Assembly (NCBI RefSeq): GCF_949287625.1
Contig: NZ_CASEGO010000013.1
Coordinates: 1 to 35,739 of the forward strand
Origin: an uncultured Brachyspira sp.
GTDB lineage: Bacteria > Spirochaetota > Brachyspiria > Brachyspirales > Brachyspiraceae
DNA length: 35,739 bases
Direction: 5' to 3'
The notes under the pieces were generated by a model that saw nothing but the letters and a program-made list of their open reading frames with translations, had not been told where the DNA came from and ran no database searches. A program made the translations under genes and the position numbers. Positions 1 to 7,584 of the stretch are shown here, in pieces (the first letter of the stretch is position 1; each line of letters begins with the position of its first letter).

Positions 1-95
1 TAAAAGAATACATTCTACTTTAAATTATGATACTCCTATGCTATACTTTAAGAAATTAAGGAATACTTAAATGCAATATGTATGGAACCCGTGCA
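1..95 (+). mobile_element. Right end of an IS3-family insertion sequence (partial, left window edge)
   Basis: The first 95 bases contain the last codons of a transposase, its stop at 68-70, and a 25-bp tail ending in CA at 94-95. IS3-family elements begin with TG and end with CA, and the outermost bases here read TGCACGGGTTCCATACA on the minus strand, a plausible terminal inverted repeat. The rest of the element lies outside the window. The same 97 bp recurs inverted at 35643-35739, so two copies of the element face each other across the window. The exact IS group and target-site duplication cannot be read because the other ends are missing. Confidence 0.75.
2..70 (+). CDS. IS3-family transposase, C-terminal 22 codons only
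   Basis: Reading from base 2 gives a short tail containing HSTLNYDTPMLYF, followed by a TAA stop at 68-70. The pattern H-S-x-L-x-Y-x-x-P-x-x-x-F is the usual end of the IS3/IS150-type OrfB integrase (DDE) transposase, just after the catalytic glutamate region. The upstream part of the gene, with the DDE residues, is outside the window, so activity cannot be judged. This is a partial gene cut by the window edge rather than a visibly broken one. Confidence 0.7.
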   Translation, partial: KRIHSTLNYDTPMLYFKKLRNT

Positions 96-115
96 ATTAT
101 TAAAAAATATTTTAG

Positions 116-143
116 TTGACATAATTTGTATAAGCATTATAAT
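116..143 (+). promoter_or_regulatory. Promoter of Crp-fold array gene 1
   Basis: A perfect -35 TTGACA at 116-121 is separated by 16 bp from a perfect -10 TATAAT at 138-143. The start codon is at 178, giving a leader of roughly 28 nt with no clear Shine-Dalgarno sequence. The promoter begins about 20 bp inside the IS end, so the insertion left it intact. Confidence 0.75.
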
Positions 144-177
144 CTAATTGTAAATATTTTATACGTGTATTAAGTAT

Positions 178-1332
178 ATGGATAAATACAAATTAGTGAA
201 ATATAATAAAGGAACCGTTATTTTTAAAAGCGGAGAAAAGGCAGAAGATTATTTCTATATAATATCCAGAGGAAAAATATTATCATATAATAATTTTTGC
301 GATAATTACACTATCACATATAATGAAGGAGGTATTATAGGAATAATACAGGCCATTACTGGAGAGCCTTACTATTCCACATCTGAAACAGCAGAAGATT
401 GTGAATTATGGCAAATAAAAATAGAAAATATTAGCAGGTTAAATAATAAACATTTAATAAATAAAATATCAAATTACCTATCTTTTATACTAGAAAATTG
501 GCTTAGCAAATACTATTCAATAATCACTAAAAATAAAATAGATCTTTACAATAAAGAAGATATTATAACTATGGCAAGTATTTATAAAGACAGCGGATTT
601 GAAGATGCAAGCTATAAACTTTGTAGAGCATATTTAAATTTATTTGAAGAAGATACTAATATCGATAAAGTTAAAGATTTTATAAAATTTTTAAACCCAG
701 CTAAAAAACCTGAATACATCAAGAAAGATTTATTAAAAATCACAAAAGGATACTGCATATATAGTGAGTTAGAAATAAGTAATAATATATATTATATAAA
801 GTCTGGAAAATTGGGCGTATATAATATAATGAATGGAAAATATGTTACAAGAGCGGTGTATCCAGCAGGCTATATTATAAATGGTTATAGTCCAGTACTT
901 GAATATAAACCTCTTCTCACAACTGTAATAGCATTAGAAGATTCTGTAATCGAAATTATAAATCAAGATGAACTTATAAAAACTTTATACAGCAATGTGG
1001 AACTTAGAATAAAATTTATAAAAATGACTTCAATTAAAGTTATAAGTACAGTATTAAAAATAAAAGCGGTAAATAAAGAAAATATAAGATATAAACTTAT
1101 ATTAATTATATATTCTATTCTAAAAATAGAAACATTATTTACTATGCAAAAATGTATTAACCTTATATATAAAATAGATGATATAAAAAATATGATTAAT
1201 TTAGATGCGGAAAATAAAAAAATATATTCTGAATTAGAAAAAATTAAATATATAAAATTAGATACTTTTGATAATATTACAGTAATTGATGCTGAAAATT
1301 ATTTAAAAGAATATGAAGATTATACAAAATAA
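178..1332 (+). CDS. Twin Crp-fold protein with winged-helix-like tail, array copy 1 (intact)
   Basis: This 384-residue cytoplasmic protein has two Crp-like cyclic-nucleotide-binding beta-barrel folds, about residues 5-100 and 190-285. They are joined by a helical stretch (100-180) that looks like a TPR-type hairpin. The tail (about 300-380) resembles the Crp winged helix: a helix pair with the pattern DDIKNMINL, then a short wing and ITVIDAENYL. The canonical cNMP phosphate cassette (a Gly-Glu followed by an Arg-Ser/Ala-Ala) is missing in both folds; the equivalent stretches read GIIQAITGEPYYST and KPLLTTVIALED, so cAMP binding is doubtful. It is the first of four tandem paralogues and is closest to copy 2. 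The family assignment is by fold; a regulatory role is inferred. Confidence 0.8.
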   Translation: MDKYKLVKYNKGTVIFKSGEKAEDYFYIISRGKILSYNNFCDNYTITYNEGGIIGIIQAITGEPYYSTSETAEDCELWQIKIENISRLNNKHLINKISNYLSFILENWLSKYYSIITKNKIDLYNKEDIITMASIYKDSGFEDASYKLCRAYLNLFEEDTNIDKVKDFIKFLNPAKKPEYIKKDLLKITKGYCIYSELEISNNIYYIKSGKLGVYNIMNGKYVTRAVYPAGYIINGYSPVLEYKPLLTTVIALEDSVIEIINQDELIKTLYSNVELRIKFIKMTSIKVISTVLKIKAVNKENIRYKLILIIYSILKIETLFTMQKCINLIYKIDDIKNMINLDAENKKIYSELEKIKYIKLDTFDNITVIDAENYLKEYEDYTK

Positions 1333-1390
1333 TCATTTTTTATTAGTAATAGACTTTCCTATAAAGAGTTTATAGTTTTATTTTTTATTA

Positions 1391-1418
1391 TTGACATAAT
1401 TATATTGTACATTATAAT
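1391..1418 (+). promoter_or_regulatory. Promoter of Crp-fold array gene 2
   Basis: TTGACA at 1391-1396, a 16-bp spacer, and TATAAT at 1413-1418 reproduce the promoter of copy 1, again with a leader of about 25 nt and only a weak purine run before the ATG at 1447. The promoter is intact although the gene behind it is frameshifted. Confidence 0.7.
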
Positions 1419-1446
1419 TATTATATATAAAATATAATAGAGAAAA

Positions 1447-2599
1447 ATGGAACAGTATACTAAAGTACAATTTAAAAAATCGGATATCATATTTAAAGAT
1501 GGTGAAGAAGCAGAAAAATATTTCTATATAATAGTTAAAGGAAAAGCTGCAGCCTACAATAAATTTTATGAAACACATACAAGTTATTATAAAGAAGGAG
1601 ATATAATAGGATTAATCTCTGCAATAACAGGTGAACCATACTATTCAACAGTTGAAGCAGTAGAAGATGCAGAACTTTTACAAATAAAAGCAGAAAATCT
1701 CATCAAAATAGATAATTATAATTTAATAGATAAAATTTCAAATTATTTCTCATATATATTAGAAAGCTGGCTAAGTAAATATTATACTATAATTACAAAA
1801 AATAAAGTGGATTTGTATAATAAAGAAGATATATTAACTATAGCAAACATTTATAATAATAATAATTTTTCAGATGCTGCATACAAAATATGTTCCAGCT
1901 GTATAAAACTTTTTGAAGATGATTCTAATATAAATGATGCTAAAAGATTAATACTTCATACAAGACCTGCAGATAAACCTCAAAAAATAAGAGAAAATAT
2001 TTATAAAGTAAAAAAAGGATACTGCCTATATTCAGAACTTGAACCAAGCAGCAATATATATTATTAAATCTGGAAAAGTAGGAATATATAGTATTGTAAA
2101 CTCAAAACAAACTGTGAGACTTATTTACCCTTCTGGATACATCATAAATTGCTACAGACCTGTTTTAGAATATAAAGCACTCTTTACAACGGCTATAGTA
2201 CTTGAAGATTCTACAATAGAAGTTTTGCAAAAAGAAAATTTAATGAATATAATAAATACAGATCCGGAGTTTAAAGCTAATTATATAAAAATTACAGCAA
2301 CAAAAATTAATAGTGCTATTTTAAAAATTAAAGCAATCAATGCAAAAGAATTGAACATGAAATTAATCATTTTAATATACTCGATTCTTAAAATAGAAAC
2401 TTTATTTAATAAAACTAAATATGTTAATCTGCCTTATCAAATAGAAGATTTAAAAAATATGTTAAATATAGAACATAGTAATAAAGAAATAAGTGCATCA
2501 CTTAATAAAATAAAATATGTAGAATTAGATTCTCTTAATAGCATAAGAGTATCAAATTTTCAGAACTATTTTGAAGAATACAAAAAATATACAGTTTAA
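1447..2599 (+). pseudogene. Twin Crp-fold protein, array copy 2, frameshifted
   Basis: The first fold and the linker read from ATG 1447 to a TAA at 2065-2067, just as the second fold begins (ending SSNIYY). The expected continuation, beginning IKSGKVGIYS, follows in another frame and runs to the stop at 2597-2599, through the second fold and the winged-helix-like tail. Comparison with copy 1 (NNIYYIKSGK) shows that restoring two bases, AT, near 2063 would rejoin the frames. The lesion therefore looks like a two-base loss in an alternating A/T tract at 2054-2066. Apart from it both halves are undamaged, so the event is recent, a slippage switch, or a sequencing error. The first part alone would make a 206-residue single-fold protein. 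The second part could start at ATG 2039, but it has no obvious ribosome binding site. Confidence 0.75.
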
Positions 2600-2675
2600 T
2601 ACATAGAATAAAATATAATATGCCAAACAACAAAAATATTAAAAACATAATATTTCGCTAATATATTAAATTTTC

Positions 2676-2703
2676 TTGTTTTTTTTTCAAAAATAATTAT
2701 AAT
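2676..2703 (+). promoter_or_regulatory. Promoter of Crp-fold array gene 3
   Basis: TTGTTT at 2676-2681 lies 16 bp before TATAAT at 2698-2703. The -35 is weaker than in the other three copies, but spacing and position relative to the ATG at 2740 are the same. A T-tract fills the spacer. Confidence 0.55.
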
Positions 2704-2739
2704 TAAAAGCAGCAAAATAATTAACATAAATATTATAAG

Positions 2740-3900
2740 ATGAACAATTACAAAACTTCGAAATTTCCAAAAAATTATTTAATCTATGAAGAAGGGAACT
2801 ATCCCAAAGATGTATTTTACATAATCACTAAGGGAAAAGCTAAATCATATTCAAGTAATTCAAAAAATTATGACAGAGAATATGATATAGGATTTATTGC
2901 TGGACTTATGAATTTAGCAACAAATGAGCCTTATTTTGTAACAATGGAAACAACTGAAGATACAGAAGTGATAGAAATGAATTTATCTGATGTTAAAAAT
3001 TTAACTAATACAGATTTAATAAAGAAAATATATGATTATTTGAACTCCACACTTGAAACTTGGCTTTCTAAATATTATAGTAATTTAGTAAAAAATAAAG
3101 TAGACTTATATTATAAAGATAATATTTTTGTTATAGCTGAAATATATAAAAAAAATGAATTTTATGATGCTGCTTATAAATTGTATGCTGACTATATAAA
3201 AGAATTTGATTATGCAGAAAATGTAGAAGGTGCAAGAATAGAATTATCAAAATTGCAAGCTATGGCTCCGCCTAAAAAATTCAGTGATAATATATACTTA
3301 TATATGAAAGGCAGCTGTATTTATACCGAATTAAAACCAAGTAATTCTTTATATATAATAATGTCTGGAAAAATAGGCATTTATAATGCAATTAATGGGG
3401 ATCTTTTATTAAGAGATGCATATGGAAAGAATTATATATTAGACGGATACGGTCCAAAATCAGACTATAAACCTCTATTAACTTCAGCAATAGCATTAGA
3501 AACATCTTATGTAAAAACTTTACAAAAAGAAGAGTTTTTAGAGATGATTATTAAAGATAAACAATTAAGATCATACAATATAAAAATGATGTCTGTAAAA
3601 ATTATGAATATTTTATATAAAATAAGAGCTATAGAAGAAGAAAATATAACCTTAAAATTATTTATAATAATATCTACTATATTAAAAATAGAAATTTTAT
3701 TTGAAGAACCAGAAAATCTGCTATTATCTCATACATTAGATGATATAAAAAACTCAATGAATAATATATCTAAAGATGATATTCTTGGTAATTTAAGAAA
3801 AATTAAATCTGTAGAAATTGTAAAAGATAAATACATAAAAATAACTAATATAAATAATTTTTTCAAAGAATATCATGAATATCAAAAAAATAATTATTGA
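2740..3900 (+). CDS. Twin Crp-fold protein with winged-helix-like tail, array copy 3 (intact)
   Basis: This 386-residue paralogue of copy 1 has the same layout: an N-terminal Crp-like barrel (about 5-100), a helical linker carrying KNKVDLYYKDN and YDAAYKLYADY, a second barrel (about 190-285, with SLYIIMSGKIGIYN) and a winged-helix-like tail with TLDDIKNSMN and an ITNINNFF wing end. As in copy 1, the cNMP-binding Glu and Arg are not recognisable; the first cassette reads GLMNLATNEPYFVT. Its TGA stop (3898-3900) overlaps the -35 box of copy 4. There is no Shine-Dalgarno sequence. It is more diverged from copies 1 and 2 than those are from each other, so the array is not the product of one recent duplication. 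Confidence 0.8.
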   Translation: MNNYKTSKFPKNYLIYEEGNYPKDVFYIITKGKAKSYSSNSKNYDREYDIGFIAGLMNLATNEPYFVTMETTEDTEVIEMNLSDVKNLTNTDLIKKIYDYLNSTLETWLSKYYSNLVKNKVDLYYKDNIFVIAEIYKKNEFYDAAYKLYADYIKEFDYAENVEGARIELSKLQAMAPPKKFSDNIYLYMKGSCIYTELKPSNSLYIIMSGKIGIYNAINGDLLLRDAYGKNYILDGYGPKSDYKPLLTSAIALETSYVKTLQKEEFLEMIIKDKQLRSYNIKMMSVKIMNILYKIRAIEEENITLKLFIIISTILKIEILFEEPENLLLSHTLDDIKNSMNNISKDDILGNLRKIKSVEIVKDKYIKITNINNFFKEYHEYQKNNY

Positions 3901-3924
3901 CATACTCTATAAATGTATTAAAAT
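3897..3924 (+). promoter_or_regulatory. Promoter of Crp-fold array gene 4
   Basis: TTGACA at 3897-3902 overlaps the TGA stop of copy 3 and is followed after 16 bp by TAAAAT at 3919-3924. The start codon is at 3952. Spacer and leader lengths match the other three copies. Confidence 0.65.
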
Positions 3925-3951
3925 ATTACACAAACTATATATGGATCAACT

Positions 3952-5157
3952 ATGTTAAATTATAATACTATTAAATTTAATAAATCTGCTACTATTTTTA
4001 TAGAAGGGCAAGAACCTAAATATACTTTCTTTATAATAAAAAAAGGAAGCGTTATTGTATACAGTTATTTCGCTGATAATTATACTATAGAATATAAAGA
4101 AGGAGAAATTATAGGATTATTTAATGCCGTTTTAAATGAACCTTATTTTTCAACTGTTAAAGCTTTAGAAGACGTAGAAGTAATAGAGATGAATATTAAT
4201 GAAATAGAAAAAATGGATAATTTAAATCTTATTAATAAAATATACGATTATCTTTTAATTAACATAGAAAGATGGCTTAACAGATATTATTATTTTCTAA
4301 ATAAAGAAAACAATCCATACTATAATAGTCATCACAATAAAATGAGCAATATTAACATAATAGAAATGTGCGAAATATATTCTAAAAACGGATTTAAAGA
4401 TGCTGCTTATAAATTATACAAAAAATACGCTGAATTATATCCAAATAATGAAGATAAAATAAAAGAACTTAATAATTTATTTGGGAATATCAAACCTATA
4501 GAAGAAGCAGAAAATATTGAAGATAATATATATAAATACAAAAAAGGAACTTGTATTTATACAGAGCTTCAGGCAAGTGATTATTTATATGTTATAAAGT
4601 ATGGTCAAATTGGGGTTTATAATATATTTGATAATAGATAGGTTACAAGAAGAGTACTATCTACAAATGATGTACTTAACGGATATTCTCCGCTTTCAAA
4701 AAATAAATTACTTTTAACAACTGCAATAGTTCTCCATGACTCAATAATAGAATTAATAAAAAAAGAGGATGCTGTTAATTTGGTGCAGTCAGACAGAAAT
4801 CTTAGATTATATTTTGTAAAAATAATGAGTATGAGAATATACGGTACAATATCAAGAATAAGAGCATTTAAAGCTAATAATATAGTAAGTAAATTTGTAA
4901 TCATTATAGAAGCATTAATAAAAAATGAATTATTATTTAAAAGTTTAAGCAGAATAAGTTTTCAATATAATATAAATGATATATGTTCTATGATAGGTAT
5001 AGAATACAAACCAAACATAGAAGATGATTTGAAAAAAATAAAGGCATTAAGTATATTAGACGGCGGTTATTTAGTTGTTAATAACGTAGATGAGTTTTAT
5101 AAAGAATATGATATATACAAACAAAGAAACTCATATAAAATAGAAAATAATAATTAA
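3952..5157 (+). pseudogene. Twin Crp-fold protein, array copy 4, interrupted by an in-frame TAG
   Basis: Translation from ATG 3952 covers the first barrel, the linker (longer here by an Asn/His-rich insert around NSHHNKMSN) and the start of the second barrel, then meets TAG at 4639-4641. The same frame continues directly with VTRRVLST and runs through the second barrel and winged-helix-like tail to TAA at 5155-5157. Copy 1 has Tyr before the equivalent VTR, so a single TAT or TAC to TAG change explains the stop. There is no other damage, so the loss is recent or is a sequencing error; suppression of the TAG cannot be excluded. An ATG at 4780 could restart a 125-residue tail. The stop overlaps the stop of convergent tlyA in a shared TTAA. 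Confidence 0.75.
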
Positions 5158-5876
5158 ATAATAAAATGTGATAAATATTCTATATTGCCTTTAGAGCCTT
5201 TTATAGGAGATACTGTTCTGTTTATCTCTTTAAATCCAGAGTTAGTAATCCTATTAATAGCATTATTTACTATTTTATCTCTTAAAATATCATCTTTAAT
5301 AATGCCTCCTTTTGATACATCTCCTCGTTCTGCTTCAAACTGAGGCTTTATTAAACTAACCCAAAACTCTAAATCATTTAATTCTTTAAATATTACAGGA
5401 GCTATTTTAGAAACGGATATAAAAGAAACATCGCTTACTACAACTGAAGGTATTTCATCATTAAACATTTCCCTTTTTATATCTTTAGCATTAAAATCTT
5501 CTATAGAAACTACCCTACTATCAGAACGAAGTTTATAAACAAGCTGATTATGCCCAACATCTAAAGCATAAACTTTTTTAGCACCATAACGAAGAAGACA
5601 GTCTGTAAAACCGCCAGTAGATGCCCCAATATCCAAGCATATTTTATCGTCTACAGATATATCAAATACAGAAAATGCCTTTTCAAGTTTATCTCCAGCC
5701 CTAGATACATATTTTATATTCTGAACAACATCTATATTATCTGTATCTTTTATCTTTTGAGCCTTAGCAGTTACTTTTACGCCGTTTACAAATACACAGC
5801 CAGCAAGTATTATATCCTGTGCTTTAGACCTGCTATCTGTGTATCCCTCTTTATAAACATATTCATCTAATCTCAT
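5154..5876 (-). CDS. tlyA: TlyA family hemolysin / rRNA 2'-O-methyltransferase
   Basis: The 240-residue protein has an N-terminal S4 RNA-binding domain (about 1-60, starting MRLDEYVYKEGYTDSR) and an FtsJ-type SAM methyltransferase domain. The SAM loop is DIGASTGGF (about 82-90) and the K-D-K-E catalytic set is visible as K63 (AGDKLEKAF), D149 (VVSDVSF), K177 (LIKPQFE) and E233. TlyA proteins methylate cytidine ribose in rRNA; the Brachyspira homologue was originally described as a hemolysin. Length and motifs are normal for the family. The gene lies 24 bp downstream of the secreted-protein gene on the same strand and probably shares its promoter. No clear Shine-Dalgarno sequence precedes the ATG. 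Its stop overlaps that of the convergent Crp-fold copy 4. Confidence 0.93.
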   Translation of the reverse strand: MRLDEYVYKEGYTDSRSKAQDIILAGCVFVNGVKVTAKAQKIKDTDNIDVVQNIKYVSRAGDKLEKAFSVFDISVDDKICLDIGASTGGFTDCLLRYGAKKVYALDVGHNQLVYKLRSDSRVVSIEDFNAKDIKREMFNDEIPSVVVSDVSFISVSKIAPVIFKELNDLEFWVSLIKPQFEAERGDVSKGGIIKDDILRDKIVNNAINRITNSGFKEINRTVSPIKGSKGNIEYLSHFII

Positions 5877-5900
5877 ATTATAAGAAATATATAATGATTA

Positions 5901-7403
5901 TTACAATCCAAGAAAAGATTTTATTATATAAAGCGAATTTCTTTCTTTATCTCTTGTATTAATTTTGAAAATCATTTGAGTATGATTATTATCCAATATA
6001 TTAGAAGTAAAATACATAGATTCAAATGCCTCTGCATAGTCATCTCCTACACCATATAATGATAAATTAGGATTAAACTCTAAATATAAAGACATAGTAT
6101 TATTTTTTGCCAAATCAAGTTTATCACTAGCTATTGATGAAGCAGGAAGCTCTCCATTAATAATAGAATCTATAATATCAGAATTACTTGAAACATATAA
6201 TATAGAATCTTTTATATAACATAAATATCCGCTTATTGTATAAATATCATCAGAAGAATCTTCAGATAAACTTTTAAGTATCATTTCAACAGAATTTGTA
6301 TCAGTTATAGAAATAGAAGCAAGTATATTAGGATCTGTATTATTATCAGGATTATCCCATACAGATACGAATATATCCCCGCCTAAAAGTTCTATAAACT
6401 TATAAACATCAATGTTGTATTCTTCCAAAACTTTCAATTCTTCTTCAAATGGAAGATTATTTATATCTCCCATAATACTTCTCATATGATTTGCAAGTTC
6501 CTTACTGTTGAATGCCAAAGAAAGAAAACCATAATTATTTTCACCATTAGCAAAGCTGTATATATTCTCAGCTAACTGTTTTTTCAAAAGCGAAGCATTA
6601 TAAGGATAATTCGGAGTATAACTATCAACCATTACATTTGCTTCTCCATTATTAAAACTCATTTTTGTAGTAAGAATCGCATCTTTATAACTATCTCTTG
6701 GTATGCCGTCATAACTTCTTCCAAATAAAAATCTAGCAAAATCAGAAGTATCATCAGCCAATATTGATAAATTAGCCCAAACATAAGCATCATTAGTCTC
6801 ATTTTCTAATGATAAAAAAGTTTCATTATCTAAAGGGGTATTATTAATAAATATGTAATTAGCTATATTTGTTATATAATCTTTATTTAAGTCTTCATTA
6901 TACCAATAATTATCTTTTAATTTCAAATTAATTGTAAATATATCTTTATTCCAAGATATTAAATTATATTCATCTAAAGCTAAATATCTGTATGCAGCAT
7001 TGTCGGCAACAGAAACAAGTTTATCTTCTTGGCTAGACATTTTTATCATTAATTTATCAAGTTCAGTAATATCTTTTACATCGAGCATTATAGACATTTG
7101 CTGATATCCATTGAAGAAAACCACTCTTGCTGTTTTAGAAAAATCAATATAATCATTTAATCTATTAGTCATAACCTCAGCTACGAACTCATCATTTCTG
7201 TATTCTAAATATCTGTCAGCATATTTCTGCATAAACCATTCATTTAAAAGCTCCTGCAAATTAATTTCAGATTTCTGTGCAAGAGTATCTGCATTTAAGG
7301 AAAAAACACTGTCAGCATTATTAGGTATATATTTTTTATCTACAGCATATATAAATGTGCTAAATATCAATAAAAATAATGCTACTAATACTACCCTCTT
7401 CAT
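5901..7403 (-). CDS. Secreted or periplasmic protein of unknown function (500 aa)
   Basis: An N-terminal signal peptide (MKRVVLVALFLLIFSTFIYA, likely cut after YA at residue 20) leads into a soluble protein with no further membrane segment. The start of the mature part (YIPNNADSVFSLNADTLA) and repeated beta-rich units such as DIFVSVWDN and DSILYVSSNSDIIDSI resemble the DUF3352/DUF4836 type of exported protein. That similarity is only suggestive and gives no biochemical function. A strong AAGGAG precedes the ATG and a TTGACT-16-TATAAT promoter lies upstream. It is first in a two-gene unit with tlyA. Confidence 0.75.
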   Translation of the reverse strand: MKRVVLVALFLLIFSTFIYAVDKKYIPNNADSVFSLNADTLAQKSEINLQELLNEWFMQKYADRYLEYRNDEFVAEVMTNRLNDYIDFSKTARVVFFNGYQQMSIMLDVKDITELDKLMIKMSSQEDKLVSVADNAAYRYLALDEYNLISWNKDIFTINLKLKDNYWYNEDLNKDYITNIANYIFINNTPLDNETFLSLENETNDAYVWANLSILADDTSDFARFLFGRSYDGIPRDSYKDAILTTKMSFNNGEANVMVDSYTPNYPYNASLLKKQLAENIYSFANGENNYGFLSLAFNSKELANHMRSIMGDINNLPFEEELKVLEEYNIDVYKFIELLGGDIFVSVWDNPDNNTDPNILASISITDTNSVEMILKSLSEDSSDDIYTISGYLCYIKDSILYVSSNSDIIDSIINGELPASSIASDKLDLAKNNTMSLYLEFNPNLSLYGVGDDYAEAFESMYFTSNILDNNHTQMIFKINTRDKERNSLYIIKSFLGL

Positions 7404-7440
7404 AACGGCTCCTTCAAAGTTATATTATTACCTATAACAT

Positions 7441-7468
7441 ATTATATTAGACTGTAATTAAAAGTCAA
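7441..7468 (-). promoter_or_regulatory. Promoter of the secreted-protein/tlyA unit
   Basis: On the minus strand, TTGACT (7468-7463) is separated by 16 bp from TATAAT (7446-7441). The start codon at 7403 follows with a leader of about 30 nt that contains AAGGAG. Spacer length matches the promoters in the Crp-fold array. Confidence 0.7.
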
Positions 7469-7584
7469 GTATAATCAAATTTAGAAATAAAAAATTTTGA
7501 TATAATATAAAAAAATCTTGCAAATATATATAAATTACTTATAATCATTAAATCTACTTTATTTTTATTTTTACAGGACAAATT

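Larger units (their letters stand above)
1..97 (+). repeat. 97-bp terminal inverted repeat, left copy
   Basis: Bases 1-97 equal the reverse complement of 35643-35739 without a mismatch; base 98 (T) is the first difference. The repeat is explained by the two IS ends plus two adjoining bases. Confidence 0.95.

Noticed and set aside
1378..1578. 66-codon minus-strand frame across the start of copy 2
   Set aside because: It lies over the promoter and N-terminus of copy 2, is rich in Phe and Tyr as expected for a frame antisense to A-rich coding DNA, and has no ribosome site.
2039..2599. Separate single-barrel gene starting at ATG 2039
   Set aside because: The frame is the direct continuation of copy 2 after a two-base loss, and the ATG has no ribosome binding site or promoter of its own.
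4780..5157. Independent 125-residue gene after the TAG of copy 4
   Set aside because: It is in the same frame as the upstream part and matches the tail of the paralogues; it is the remainder of an interrupted gene.
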